The notes: generated by a model not told the origin, from the sequence alone. Positions 52,001-61,534 are shown, counted from the stretch's first letter. The stretch is 64,000 nt of DNA from Hyalangium versicolor (GCF_020103695.1 NZ_JAHXBF010000008.1:62001-126000), one strand, 5' to 3'. Made by a program: numbers and translations.

Positions 52001-55000
52001 GTAGCTCATGGAGCGGCGTGAGGAGATGACGGCCACCTGCTCCGGGCGGCGCGCGGCCTGCTCGGCGAAGAGGGCCTGGAGCAGCTGTGCCGGAACTCCC
52101 GCCTTATCCGCTGGCGGCTCCAACGCGGCGATCCCCGCGTGGCGTCTTCCCGCGTCGCAGGCCTGCCAGACCGAGCCGTCAGCCGCCAGGGCCGACACCA
52201 GCCGCGTGAACGCCGTGAACATCTCCTCGATGACCTTCGGCTGGAAGCGCCCTTCCAAGGCGTCCCAGCGGAGCTCGAGCGCGCCACCCACCTCGGATAC
52301 GCCATGGTTGAGGTACACCTGGGAGCCCTGGGTGACGCCATGCAGGATGGGAGGAAGCTCCTGCTCGAGCCCACCCGCCGTTGCGGGCATTCCAAGCGCG
52401 CTTGTGAAGACGATGGGCATCACCGCCGAGACGGAGGCGTTACCTCTCCGGACGAGCTCCCTCATCACCTGCACGCCGCTGAAACGTAGGTGCTCCAGAT
52501 CGGCCCAGAGCTGCCGCTGGATTCGCCGCGCACGATCGACGAAGGACAGGCGGGGATCCCACTCCACCTCGAGGAGCGTGAGCGCGCTGAAGTTCCCGAT
52601 GAGCTGGCCGACCTGCGGGTGGAGCGGACGGCGGTTGAGCTGCGTGACGTTCAGCGTGAAGCGCGGTGTCCGACTCCACAGCGCGAGCACCTCGGCATAC
52701 GCCGCGAGGAGCACCCCGGAGGGCGTGAGCCCCTGCTCACCTGCTTGTCGCTTCACGGCCTCCCACTCGGCGGGGGCCAGTACAGCCCGGTGCCGGGCGA
52801 AGCGGGGCGTACCCGCCGGAGGCTCGCGAACGAGCGGGAGATCAGGCGCGGGAGGGAGTGTGTCGAGCCTCCGCAGCCAGTACTCTTGATCGCGCCGCCA
52901 GGCCTCACCTCCGCGCTCCGCCAGCTCCGCGAGCACGTAGTCCCGGAAGGAGAGTTCGAGCGGTTCGAGCTCTCGCGCAGGGTTCTGATACAGCGCCAGG
53001 AGCTCCCGGGCCCAGAGGCGTGAACTCCAGAGATCCATGATGATGGCGTCCACCGAGACGTGCACCCGCGTGCGGTGGTCGTCGAGCAGGGACACCCGGA
53101 TCTCGAACAACGGCCAGCGATCGCTGGGACGGGCCTGCCGCGACATCCGCTCCCGGAGTGCCTCGAGCCGTGCCTCCACCTCGTGGGTGGGCCTGCCTCG
53201 GAGATCCAGGAGTTCGAGGGTGTAGGGCGGCACTTCGGAGAGCACCTGCTGCTGCCCGTCGGGCAGGACGATGGCGCGAAGCATCTCATGCCGCGCGATG
53301 ACCCTGTGGAGCGCGGCACCGAGACGCTCGACGTCCAGCGCTCGCAGCTCGAGCTCCACATAACCCTGGGTCGCCGCGTCGCCGAGCGCCTGTTCACCGC
53401 CCCGCCCCGCCCAGAAGGCTGCCTGGATATCGGTGAGCGGGAAGGGCAGGAAACGCTCGGCGGGATGGGGGACCAGTCGAGGGGGATCCTCCCGTTGCTC
53501 CCGTGAGGGCGCTTGAGCATCAATGACCCTGGCCAGCTCAGCGATCGTCGGCGCCTCGAAGATCGTCCGGACGGGGAGCTCGACTCCCAGCCGCTCGCGG
53601 AGCCGTGCCACGAGCTGCATGGCCAGCAACGAGTGCCCTCCGAGCATGAACCAGCTGTCCTGGGTGCCGAACTGCCCGCGCCCCAGCAGCTCGGTCCAGA
53701 GGCTCAGGAGCAGCGTCTCCGTGGGAGTGCGCGGCGCCTGGGCCGACGTCCGGCGAGGCTGCTCCCAGTCAGGAGCAGGCAGAGCGCGTCGGTCCACCTT
53801 GCCATTCGCCGTTCGTGGAAGGCGTTCCACCGAGATGAAGAGGCGGGGCACCAACGGTGACGGCAGCTCCGCCGCTGCGAAGCGGGAGAGTCTCTCGGAG
53901 AGACCATCGTCCGCTTCTCGAGGAACGAAGTAGGCGATGAGCGCCCAGGCCCCGGTGGGATCCCGGTGAGGGACGACCGTGCAGGCGCTGACGGCCTCGT
54001 GCCGCGATAGGACGACCGAGACTTCCGCGGGCTCCACCCGGACACCCGCGATCTTGACCTGATCGTCCACACGCCCACGGATCTCCAGCAAGCCATCCGG
54101 GTGGTACCGGCCCAGATCCCCCGTGCGGTAGAGCAGGTCGTTCGGATCCGCACGGAATGGGTTGGGGAAGAACCGCTTCGCCGTCTCCGCCGCGTCGTTC
54201 CTGTAGCCGCGCGAGCGCATGGGAGTGCGAATGACGATCTCGCCCGCCTCTCCGACACCACACAGGGCACCCCGCGCGTTGAGCACGAGGGCCTGCGTCG
54301 CCGGGAGCGGTCGGCCCACGGGCTGGATGCCGAACGCGGGCTCGGTGGGAACCACGTGGCAACACTTCGCGAGCGTCGTCTCCGTGGGCCCATACAAGTT
54401 GGCGATGGCCGTGGATGGGAAGGCCGCGCGCCAGCCGCGCACGAGCGCATCGCCCAGGGGCTCTCCGGCGAAGAAGGTCCAGCGCAGGGGCACCCGCGTC
54501 ACGGGCGCTCCCTGGAGCCACCACCGCGCGAGCGTCGGCACGGTATGGAGGATCGTGATCTGCTCGCGGGCCAGCCAGGGCAGGATGACCTCCGGGCGCA
54601 AGTCGGACTCATCCGGCAGGCAGAGCGTGGCCCCCGCGCAGAGGGGCGTGAACACGTCGCGCAGCACGACATCGAACGAGAGCGCCGTGAGCTGAGCAGC
54701 CCGATCCGCCGTGCCCACGGCGAACGTCTCCCGCTGCCAGTCGATGAAGTGGCGGAGTGCCCCGTGCCAGCCCAGGACTGCCTTGGGTGTGCCCGTCGTG
54801 CCCGAGGTGAAGAAGAGGTACGCGGGATCCTCGGGTGAGGGGAGGGACCCGTTGATGCCTTCGTGCGGCGTCTCCCCTGAGGGCTTGCCGTCCTCGGAGA
54901 ACTCCAGGATCCAGGGACTTTCGCCGTCGAGCTGAGCAACCTCCTCGGGAGCCAGGCCTACGGAGAGCACTGCCCGCGCACCAGCCTCTCGCAGCATCAA

Positions 55001-58000
55001 GCGCCGCCGGGCCACCGGCAGGGCCGGATCCAGGGTGAGCAGGATCCCCCGAGCCGCCCAGACGGCTGCCATGGCGGCGACGAGCCCGAAGCTCCGTGCC
55101 CCTGTCACGGCAACCACGTCATGCGGCTTCAGACCTCGAGCGGCAAGGTGCCCGGCGATCTGCCGGATCGCAGTGCCAAGCTCGGCGTAGGTCCACGTCC
55201 GGCCGCGGTGCCTGAGCGCCACCCTCATGCCATCCTGGAGTGCTCGTTCCGCCAGGAGCTCGGGCACGGAGCCGAGCGGCGCGGCCTCCAGCGAAGCCGC
55301 GGGATCGGGGAGCCGCTCTCGACTCCGGGGCGTGACCAGGGAGTGCTCGCGGATGGGTGCCTCGGGCTTCGACACCAGTTGCGAGAGGAGGTGCTCGAGT
55401 TGCTCCAACAGTGCCTCGGCGCGTGCCACGTGGATGCGATCCCGCCGATGAACGAGCCAGAGTTCGAGCTGTCCTTGCGCCTCGTGGGCGTAGAACTCCA
55501 GCGTCACCTTGGGCCAGGTCACCTCCAGATCGAAGCGCTCGAGGGACAGCTTCGCCGCCGGCCGCCCGATGTCCGGAAGGGCGACGAGATTGAGCAGCAC
55601 GTCGAACAGCGGGCTGCGCCTCAGGCCCCGCTCCGGTTGTAGCTCGGCGACGAGCTTCTCGAACGGGAGCTCCGAGTGGCTCTCCGCGCCGATCACCACC
55701 TCGTGCACCGAATCCAGGAGCGCAGCGAACGAGGTTTCGGCGGAGCATCGGACGCGCAGCGCCAGCGTATTCAGGAAGAGGCCGATCAGGCCCTCTGTCT
55801 CCAGGCGCTCACGCCCGGCGATCGGTGAGCCGATGATCAGGTCTTCCTGCCCGGTGAGCCGGTGCAGCAAGGTTCCCAGTCCTGCCACGAGCACCGTGAA
55901 CAGGGTCGCCTTGTGCTTCCGGGCCAGACCCTGGAGTGCTGAGGTCAGCTCCACGGAGAGCCTGGCCGAGACGACGCTCCCAGAGGCTTCTCCCTCCTCG
56001 GAATAGGGCCCGTCCACGGGCAGATCGAGGGGAGCCGGAGGCTCCGCGAGCTGGCGTTTCCAATAGTCCAGGCTCGGTGCCAGCGCTCCTCGCTCGAAGC
56101 GCTGCCGCTGCCAGGTCGCGTGATCGGCGTACTGGATGGGGAGATCGGGCAGCGGGCTCGAGCGCCCTTGGGCCTCGGCCTCGTAGAGGGCAATGAGCTC
56201 TCCCACGAGGACCTGCAGTGACCAGCCGTCAGCGATGATGTGGTGGAGGGCCAGCACGAGCACGTGGTCTTCGCTGTCGAGTCGCATGAGGCGGCTCCGC
56301 CAGAGCGGTCCCCGCTCCAGATCGAAGAGGCGGCCCACTTCCTCGGCGGCGACGCGGCGCGCTCGCTCCAGGCGCTCGCTGGCGGAGAGCCCTTCGAGTT
56401 CATCCACGGGCAGATTGATGGGGCCGGGTGGATGGATGATCTGGCGGGGGCCCTCCGCGCCCGAGGCAATCGTGGTCCGAAGGGTCTCGTGCCGGGCGAG
56501 CACCCCGGCAAGACTCCTGGCCAGGATCTGGGTATCGAGGGGCCCCTTCAGACGTACCGCGTGCCCCATGTTGTAGGAGGGAGAGCCCGGATGCAGAGCC
56601 TCCAGGAACCACAGCCGTTCCTGGGCGAATGACAGAGGCAGCGGACGCCCGCGCGGCACGGGAGCGAGGGGGGCCGCGCCGGAGGGTACCGCCGCCGTAC
56701 GGAGTCGCTGCGCGAGCTCCTCCACTGTAGGAGCCTCGAACATCGCGCGAAGCGGAAGCTCCACGCCCAAGGCATTGCGCAGGCGTGACAAGACCCGTGC
56801 TACGAGCAGCGAGTGACCGCCCAGCTCGAAGAAGTTGTCCTGAGGATGGATGGCCTCGACGCCGAGCACGTCGCGCCAGATGTCGCTGAGCACCTGCTCG
56901 CTTCGGTCCCGGGGAGCCCAGGGGGCTCGACCATCGGCCCTTGGGACAGGCGAGCCCCGGGACTCGAGCGCTCCGCGATCGATCTTGCCGCTCACGGTCC
57001 GCGGCAGCGCCTCGCGTTGGACGACGATGGAGGGGATCATGTAGCCGGGGAGCCGTGCGCGCAGGTGTTCCTGGAGCGGGCCACGGGCCTCGCCCGCTCC
57101 CTCGGCCGTGACCACGTACGCGATGAGCTGCCTGTCGCCCCGCGCGTCGTGCGGAGCGACGACCGCGGCCTCGCGGACGGCCGGGTGTTGAAGGAGCGCT
57201 GCTTCGATCTCTCCCAGCTCGATGCGGAAGCCTCGTAGCTTGATCTGGTGATCGGTCCGCCCGATGAACTGGAGATCGCCCGAGGGAAGACGCCGGACGA
57301 TGTCTCCCGTGCGGTAGAGGCGCTCTCCCGGAGGACCGAAAGGATGGGGGATGAATCGCTCGGCCGTGAGCTCGGGCCTCCGGAAGTATCCGAGGGCGAG
57401 GCCGACACCCCCCACGTACAGCTCGCCGGGGATTCCAATCGGCACGGGCTCCAGGTAGCGATCGAGGACGTAAGCCGTGAGGTTCCGCACCGGGCGTCCG
57501 ATGGGAGTCGGGCCGGAAGCGCTGCTGTGGGGCTCCACCTCGTGGAACGTCGCGCAGACTGTCGTCTCCGTGGGCCCGTAGCCGTTGATGATCGAGAGCC
57601 CGGGTGTCGTCCGGAGGATGGCGGTGAGGAGCTCCTCTGGGATGGGTTCCACCCCAATGAGGATTCGCCGCAGAGGGCTGCTCCCTGCCGCGTCCTCTCG
57701 CTGGCTCCGGAGTTCCGGGAGGGCGAAGGCGGGCACGTAGGTGCTCTCGATGCCATGCTCCTGGAGCCAGGAGATGAACCCGGGAGCGTTCGGGCGGAGC
57801 TGCTCCGGGACGATGTGCAGCGTGGAGCCGAAGCTCAGTGCGGCGAAGATTTCGAGGACCGAGACATCGAAGCTCAAGCTCGAATAGAGGGTCGCGCGGC
57901 CAGCGGGACGAATCGGTGCCCGACCATCGAAGTCGGTGATCAGGTTCACGACGCCGCGATGCGCGCAGGCGATACCCTTCGGGGTTCCGGTGGTGCCCGA

Positions 58001-59890
58001 GGTGTAGAGGATGTACGCCATGGTCTCCGGCGGGACAGGCGCCTCGGGAGCATTCGTGGGACAGGCCACGAGTGACTCAGCGCTCGTATCGAGGCACACG
58101 CGGGCCGTCCGGGTCTCCGGCAGCCGCCGGGAGAGTGGCTCCACGGTCACGATGACGGGCGCCTGGGTCTCGGACAGGATGAACGACAGCCGCTCGGGGG
58201 GATTCGCTGGATCCAGAGGGACATAGGCTCCTCCCGCCTTGAGGATGCCGTAGATCGCGACGATCGCCTCCGGCGAGCGTTCCAGGCACATGGCCACGGG
58301 TGTCCCAAGGCGTACCCCGAGGGCGCGCAGTTGGTGGGCGAGCTGATTCGACCGTCTCTCGAGCTCGCCGTAGCGAAGCACCGTCCCGGCATCCACCACG
58401 GCGGGCACCTCGGGCGCTCGCGCGGCCTGCCGGGCCAGGAGCTCATGAAGGCAGACCCCCTCATCGAAGGGCGCCCGGGTTTGGTTCCACTCGATGAGGA
58501 GCTGCTGTCGCTCCGTAGGCGTCAGCCAGGGCAGCTCCCCGATACGCCGTGTGGGATCCTCCACGATTCCTTGAAGCAGCGTCCGGAAATGGTGGGTCAG
58601 CCGGCGGATGCTCTCTGGCTCGAAGAGGGCGCGATCGTAATCCACGGCGCAGCGCAGCTCTCCGTTCGCCTCCGCGACATTCAGCTCGAGATCGAAGCGA
58701 ACATTGCGGTGCCGCAGCGCGATCGGAGAGGCCTGGACATCGTCATCTATCAGGGTCTGCCCACCCCCCGGTCCGAGGATGAAGGGCGCAGCCGCCTCGA
58801 ACCCGTGGGCCTTGCTCAGGGCGAAGGTGATCTGGAAGAGAGGAGAGCGGCTGGCATCGCGATCGGCGCGCAGTCGCTTCACGAGCAGCGGGAAGGGATA
58901 CGCCCGGCGCGCGAGTCCCTGGCTGACGCTCACGCCCGTGGCCGAGAGCAGCTCCCGGAACGTGGGAGTGCCGGCGAGCTGGGCCCGAAGGACAACGGGA
59001 TTGACGAAGTAGCCCACGACGTGGAGGGACTGCCGTGTCCGTCGTCCCGAGGTCGGCGCACCCACGGAGATATCGTTCTGCCCCGTCATGCGGTGCAGGA
59101 GCACCTGGAAGGCGGCGAGCAGCAGCCTGAACAGCGTGACACCTTCTCGCCGCGCCAGGGCATGCAGGGCTGTCGTCAAGGCGGGCTCGAGGGTGAGGAA
59201 CACCTGCCCTCCGTGGCGCTTTGTCACCGGAGGACGTGCATGATCCAGCGGAAGCTCCACGGGGCCAATGCCCGCGAGGGCGTCAGTCCAGTAGGACGCC
59301 TGCTGCTCGGCCTCCGGAGAGGAGAGCCACGTCTCCTGCTCCCGCACAAAGTCCACGTAGCGGCTCTGGAGTGGCGGGAGCTCGGGCACCGTGCCGCGTC
59401 GCAGGGCACGGTACGCCGTGATGAACTCATCCATCATCACCATGATGGACCCGAGATCAGCGGCGATGTGGTGCACCACGACGAGGAGCACATGCTGCTC
59501 GGGGGCACATCTCCACAGAGAGACACGGATGACAGGCCCGGTGCGCAGATCGAACGGGCGGGCCGCCTCAGCCTCCACCTGGGCCAGCAGCTCCTGCTCG
59601 GGGACGCCGCTGGCCTCGTGCGGCGTGAAGGAGACGGACGTCGCCTCGTGAATCTGCTGAACGGGAAGCTCTTCCCGCTCATCGTAGGTGGTGCGCAGCA
59701 CCTCGTGCCGGTCGACGATCAGCTGCCAGGCACTCCGGAAGTGCTCGTGGATGAGCGGCCCCATGAGCCGCACCGCGAAGGGGATGTGGTAGGCCGTGCT
59801 TTCGGAATCGAGCTGATGCAGATGCCAGAGCGCCTGCTGACCTGAAGACTGCGGGAAGACCCTGGAAGAGTCCTTGGGGGTTGCGCTCAA
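48983..59890 (-). CDS. Three-module NRPS C-A-PCP-C-A-PCP-Cy-A(Cys)-PCP-E
   Basis: A 3635-residue synthetase with TTG start (GGAG 6 nt upstream). Domains: C1 (HHIAADLGS, about 138), A1 (YTSGTTGTPKG, GYGPTETT), PCP1 (Ser1026, GGHS), C2 (HHIIADGWS, about 1216), A2, PCP2 (Ser2087, GGHS), Cy with the cyclization motif DAIIMDLWS (about 2280) in place of HHxxxDG, A3, PCP3 (Ser3143, GGDS), and a final E domain (HHLVVDGISWR about 3324, VGWFTAIHP). Read by eye, the A3 pocket is D-L-W-N-L-S-L-I-W, one change from the cysteine code, so module 3 should make a thiazoline. GGDS before E is the known marker of carriers feeding epimerization domains. No TE, reductase or PKS is present, so another protein must release or extend the chain. 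A1 and A2 substrates are unassigned. Confidence 0.93.
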   Translation of the reverse strand: MSATPKDSSRVFPQSSGQQALWHLHQLDSESTAYHIPFAVRLMGPLIHEHFRSAWQLIVDRHEVLRTTYDEREELPVQQIHEATSVSFTPHEASGVPEQELLAQVEAEAARPFDLRTGPVIRVSLWRCAPEQHVLLVVVHHIAADLGSIMVMMDEFITAYRALRRGTVPELPPLQSRYVDFVREQETWLSSPEAEQQASYWTDALAGIGPVELPLDHARPPVTKRHGGQVFLTLEPALTTALHALARREGVTLFRLLLAAFQVLLHRMTGQNDISVGAPTSGRRTRQSLHVVGYFVNPVVLRAQLAGTPTFRELLSATGVSVSQGLARRAYPFPLLVKRLRADRDASRSPLFQITFALSKAHGFEAAAPFILGPGGGQTLIDDDVQASPIALRHRNVRFDLELNVAEANGELRCAVDYDRALFEPESIRRLTHHFRTLLQGIVEDPTRRIGELPWLTPTERQQLLIEWNQTRAPFDEGVCLHELLARQAARAPEVPAVVDAGTVLRYGELERRSNQLAHQLRALGVRLGTPVAMCLERSPEAIVAIYGILKAGGAYVPLDPANPPERLSFILSETQAPVIVTVEPLSRRLPETRTARVCLDTSAESLVACPTNAPEAPVPPETMAYILYTSGTTGTPKGIACAHRGVVNLITDFDGRAPIRPAGRATLYSSLSFDVSVLEIFAALSFGSTLHIVPEQLRPNAPGFISWLQEHGIESTYVPAFALPELRSQREDAAGSSPLRRILIGVEPIPEELLTAILRTTPGLSIINGYGPTETTVCATFHEVEPHSSASGPTPIGRPVRNLTAYVLDRYLEPVPIGIPGELYVGGVGLALGYFRRPELTAERFIPHPFGPPGERLYRTGDIVRRLPSGDLQFIGRTDHQIKLRGFRIELGEIEAALLQHPAVREAAVVAPHDARGDRQLIAYVVTAEGAGEARGPLQEHLRARLPGYMIPSIVVQREALPRTVSGKIDRGALESRGSPVPRADGRAPWAPRDRSEQVLSDIWRDVLGVEAIHPQDNFFELGGHSLLVARVLSRLRNALGVELPLRAMFEAPTVEELAQRLRTAAVPSGAAPLAPVPRGRPLPLSFAQERLWFLEALHPGSPSYNMGHAVRLKGPLDTQILARSLAGVLARHETLRTTIASGAEGPRQIIHPPGPINLPVDELEGLSASERLERARRVAAEEVGRLFDLERGPLWRSRLMRLDSEDHVLVLALHHIIADGWSLQVLVGELIALYEAEAQGRSSPLPDLPIQYADHATWQRQRFERGALAPSLDYWKRQLAEPPAPLDLPVDGPYSEEGEASGSVVSARLSVELTSALQGLARKHKATLFTVLVAGLGTLLHRLTGQEDLIIGSPIAGRERLETEGLIGLFLNTLALRVRCSAETSFAALLDSVHEVVIGAESHSELPFEKLVAELQPERGLRRSPLFDVLLNLVALPDIGRPAAKLSLERFDLEVTWPKVTLEFYAHEAQGQLELWLVHRRDRIHVARAEALLEQLEHLLSQLVSKPEAPIREHSLVTPRSRERLPDPAASLEAAPLGSVPELLAERALQDGMRVALRHRGRTWTYAELGTAIRQIAGHLAARGLKPHDVVAVTGARSFGLVAAMAAVWAARGILLTLDPALPVARRRLMLREAGARAVLSVGLAPEEVAQLDGESPWILEFSEDGKPSGETPHEGINGSLPSPEDPAYLFFTSGTTGTPKAVLGWHGALRHFIDWQRETFAVGTADRAAQLTALSFDVVLRDVFTPLCAGATLCLPDESDLRPEVILPWLAREQITILHTVPTLARWWLQGAPVTRVPLRWTFFAGEPLGDALVRGWRAAFPSTAIANLYGPTETTLAKCCHVVPTEPAFGIQPVGRPLPATQALVLNARGALCGVGEAGEIVIRTPMRSRGYRNDAAETAKRFFPNPFRADPNDLLYRTGDLGRYHPDGLLEIRGRVDDQVKIAGVRVEPAEVSVVLSRHEAVSACTVVPHRDPTGAWALIAYFVPREADDGLSERLSRFAAAELPSPLVPRLFISVERLPRTANGKVDRRALPAPDWEQPRRTSAQAPRTPTETLLLSLWTELLGRGQFGTQDSWFMLGGHSLLAMQLVARLRERLGVELPVRTIFEAPTIAELARVIDAQAPSREQREDPPRLVPHPAERFLPFPLTDIQAAFWAGRGGEQALGDAATQGYVELELRALDVERLGAALHRVIARHEMLRAIVLPDGQQQVLSEVPPYTLELLDLRGRPTHEVEARLEALRERMSRQARPSDRWPLFEIRVSLLDDHRTRVHVSVDAIIMDLWSSRLWARELLALYQNPARELEPLELSFRDYVLAELAERGGEAWRRDQEYWLRRLDTLPPAPDLPLVREPPAGTPRFARHRAVLAPAEWEAVKRQAGEQGLTPSGVLLAAYAEVLALWSRTPRFTLNVTQLNRRPLHPQVGQLIGNFSALTLLEVEWDPRLSFVDRARRIQRQLWADLEHLRFSGVQVMRELVRRGNASVSAVMPIVFTSALGMPATAGGLEQELPPILHGVTQGSQVYLNHGVSEVGGALELRWDALEGRFQPKVIEEMFTAFTRLVSALAADGSVWQACDAGRRHAGIAALEPPADKAGVPAQLLQALFAEQAARRPEQVAVISSRRSMSYEEQQRRAWALGGRLRAAGVRPNQLVAVVMEKGWEQITAVLAILEAGAAYLPIAPSLPESRIHYLLHNGEVRFALTQPWLTERGFWPDGVAVWPVEPQPPATAEPLPAIQTPADLAYVIYTSGSTVEPKGVMIDHRGAVNTVLDVNERFRVGPGDRVLALSSLSFDLSVWDVFGTLAAGGTIVMPDAAGAKDPEHWAHCIAEHGVTIWNSVPALMEMLIEHASHRGDVALGSLRLALLSGDWIPTTLPDRIRAQVPGIKLISLGGATEASIWSILFPIDRVDPSWKSIPYGRGMLRQQVHVLSADLEPRPRWVIDELYISGVGVAQGYWRDAQKTAARFLSHPVLGRIYRTGDLGRLLPDGNIEFLGREDSQVKLRGHRIELGEIEAALTQHPEVHQSAAVIRDDRGERRLIAYVVPRESSRPDLEALRVHLEARLPEYMLPAAIVPLTELPLSANGKVDRARLPAPERTEPGASATEEPRTKLEALLQRIMGEVLGLPQVGLEDNFFELGGDSVLGIQLLGHAARAGMRLNARQLFAHPTVAELARVAVPIEQGLPEQTGAEGETPLSPVQRWFFEQEFAQPHHWNQAVIVALRREVEPRHLEQALGRLVERHGALRSRFERLERGWVQRVVPGTGATVLDVVDLRGLSENQARARRLEFTEERQASLSLEHGPLVRVTLFQHAPPAPSLVLFVIHHLVVDGISWRVLLEELELLLSAEVEPGPPSVPFRRATERLQAHARSEAALAAADWWLQLPWSQVSPLPVDMPGGRNTVASARRLVVTLSTEETEALLRQVPEASGANVEELLLAALVHTLTEWTQNSAVLIDRETHGRELIFEDLDVSRTVGWFTAIHPVVLTRDRSSGWGEALASIQEQLRLVPMHGLAYGLLRYLRGDDALASRLAALPQAQVSFDYLGQVDGVVRGSRWFQWSHESTGTTRSPQGDRRDLLEVLGIVADGQLRLLWIYSEAVHRSETLERLAATFLEALRALISHLLEGRPPPPKE

Positions 59891-59928
59891 GACGTGCTCC
59901 AGCCCGATATGGATGCTGCCTGTGCACC

Positions 59929-59958
59929 CAGCATAGGAAGCGCAGCAGCACGGGTTAA
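59929..59958 (-). promoter_or_regulatory. Candidate promoter for the NRPS gene
   Basis: On the minus strand TTAACC (59958-59953), 17 bp, then TATGCT (59935-59930), with a predicted start about 32 nt before the TTG codon. Each hexamer matches sigma-70 at four of six positions. It lies in the 142-bp divergent gap with a methyltransferase. Confidence 0.35.
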
Positions 59959-60032
59959 GGAGTCATCTGTGACTTCGACGAGCGTGGAGGTATGGCATCT
60001 GCTATGGCGCCACGAAACAGGAGGCCCACCTC

Positions 60033-60842
60033 ATGGCGGAGCGTGATTACGTCCTTGGCGTGCATCAGGCGGAGTTGGAGCGGCTCGGGCTGCAGCACGC
60101 GGTGTGGCGCCCACGTGCGCTTGACGCATGGCGCCGTGCCGGCTTCACGCGCGGCATGCGCATCCTGGATGTCGGCTCTGGCCCCGGCTATGCGACGTTC
60201 GATCTCGCTGACGTGGTGGGGCGCGACGGCAGCGTGATCGCGCTCGAGCGCGCGCCGAACTTCCTCGCCGCACTCCGCGCCAGCAAGGAAGCGCGCAACG
60301 TCACGCAGATCGAAATCCACGACATGGATCTCGCGCAAGCGGCACGTCTGCCGGAAGCTGACGCCGCGTGGGTGCGCTGGGTGTTCGCGTTTCTCTCCGA
60401 GCCCTCCACGCTGCTCGCGCGCATCGGCGCGGCGCTCAAGCCCGGCGCGCCGCTCGTCATCCACGAATACGCCGACTACGGCACCTGGCGCTGCTTCCCG
60501 GGCCACGAAGTGCTCGACCGCTTCGTCGAAGCCGTGATTGCAAGCTGGCGCGCCACCGGTGGAGAGCCCAACATCGCCGTGCCGCTCGCGCAAGCCATGC
60601 CGCGCCACGGCTTCCGCATTCGCAGCATGACGCCGCTCATCGACGTCTGCCGCCCCAGCGACTTTGCCTCCAACTGGCCGCTCTCCTTCATCGAAAACAA
60701 CACCGCGCGCATGGCTGAGCTGGGCGTCATCACACGAGATGACGCCCAAGCCATGCGCCGCGCCGCGGCGAACTGGCTCCAGGCGCCTGACGCGTTGATG
60801 ATCCTGCCGCTGGTGATGGAGATCATCGCGGAGAAGGTGTGA
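60033..60842 (+). CDS. SAM-dependent methyltransferase
   Basis: A 269-residue class I methyltransferase: MRILDVGSGPGYATFDLAD is motif I, VIALERAP motif II, and AAWVRWVFAFLSEP motif IV. The ATG is supported by AGGAGG 8 nt upstream. It is divergent from the NRPS with only 142 bp between them, so it may share control and act on the peptide, or it may be an independent UbiE/ubiquinone-type enzyme; the sequence alone does not decide. The 3' end overlaps the small converging ORF by 20 bp. Confidence 0.85.
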   Translation: MAERDYVLGVHQAELERLGLQHAVWRPRALDAWRRAGFTRGMRILDVGSGPGYATFDLADVVGRDGSVIALERAPNFLAALRASKEARNVTQIEIHDMDLAQAARLPEADAAWVRWVFAFLSEPSTLLARIGAALKPGAPLVIHEYADYGTWRCFPGHEVLDRFVEAVIASWRATGGEPNIAVPLAQAMPRHGFRIRSMTPLIDVCRPSDFASNWPLSFIENNTARMAELGVITRDDAQAMRRAAANWLQAPDALMILPLVMEIIAEKV

Positions 60843-61002
60843 TGCGTCCGCGGGGCTTGTAGGGGGCTTCCAGAATTTTCACCTCATCCGAAGTCTCCAC
60901 CACATCCCAGTCGGCTGAGTGCAGCCCTCTTGTGCTGGGACGATTGCTGGGGACCCCTACGTCTGGAGTCTGCTCACTCCGGCTCAACACTTTCTCAGAC
61001 AT
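60823..61002 (-). CDS. 59-residue protein coupled to the HD-domain gene
   Basis: ATG 61002 lies inside the last codons of the HD gene (ATGTCTGA, 8-bp overlap), so translation is coupled. The peptide MSEKVLSRSEQTPDVGV...SADWDVVETSDEVKILEAP is acidic and balanced, unlike the Arg-rich shadow frames here, which supports its being real. No family is recognised. The 3' end overlaps the converging methyltransferase gene by 20 bp. Confidence 0.55.
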   Translation of the reverse strand: MSEKVLSRSEQTPDVGVPSNRPSTRGLHSADWDVVETSDEVKILEAPYKPRGRITPSPR

Positions 61003-61534
61003 GGCAGTGCACTCCATAGGCTGCGATCTTCTCTTCGAGGCGCCGTTCCAGAAGCGGGCTTGTTCCACGCAAGCACTCCTGGATCTGGCGAGACTCCGCC
61101 AAATAGGCGCCGCGCTCCTCTAGAGTCCCTGGAGGAAGTGGAGGCTCCAAGTTCGTGACGCGATCCGCAAGCTTCACCATCGAAATCTCCCGTGGTTGAT
61201 TGCGGATGCGTGCCAGTGAGTCCTCCATGCGCACTGCCTTGGGTAGGGACTCGTCTTTCGTTAGAGCGAGCACCCCATCTGCTACGCGCTCGCCGAAAAG
61301 AGCCTTCACTTCCTCGTACGTGACGCCTGCGTCCTCAATGCAGTCATGGAGCAGCGCGCAGGCGGCGGCGAGGTCCGCGTCCGCCTCCGGATCCACGGTG
61401 CACGCCGCGAGCACCTCCACCGCAACGCAAGAGAGGTGTACGACATAGGGCAGATCGCTTCCCAGCATTCTTTGATTGCCGTGCGCCCTGGCCGCAAAGT
61501 TCAGAGCGCGAGTGAAAGTATCTTGGGACCACAT
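60995..61534 (-). CDS. Stand-alone HD-domain phosphohydrolase (RelA/SpoT hydrolase-like)
   Basis: A 179-residue cytoplasmic protein. Its metal-binding pattern follows the hydrolase half of SpoT and small alarmone hydrolases: His18 (AARAHGNQR), His33 (PYVVHLSC), His63-Asp64 with Glu67-Asp68 (LLHDCIEDAG), and a late Asp in VKLADRVTNL. No synthetase domain follows, so it can only degrade, for example ppGpp or a related nucleotide. AGGAG supports the ATG. It is coupled to the 59-aa ORF. Substrate specificity is inferred. Confidence 0.85.
   Translation of the reverse strand: MWSQDTFTRALNFAARAHGNQRMLGSDLPYVVHLSCVAVEVLAACTVDPEADADLAAACALLHDCIEDAGVTYEEVKALFGERVADGVLALTKDESLPKAVRMEDSLARIRNQPREISMVKLADRVTNLEPPLPPGTLEERGAYLAESRQIQECLRGTSPLLERRLEEKIAAYGVHCHV

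Noticed and set aside
54000..58600. Amino-acid assignments for NRPS modules 1 and 2
   Set aside because: The pocket residues read by eye (A1 about D-V-L-Y-L-G-G-V-C; A2 with FDVVLRDVF) do not match a code I trust, so no substrate is claimed.
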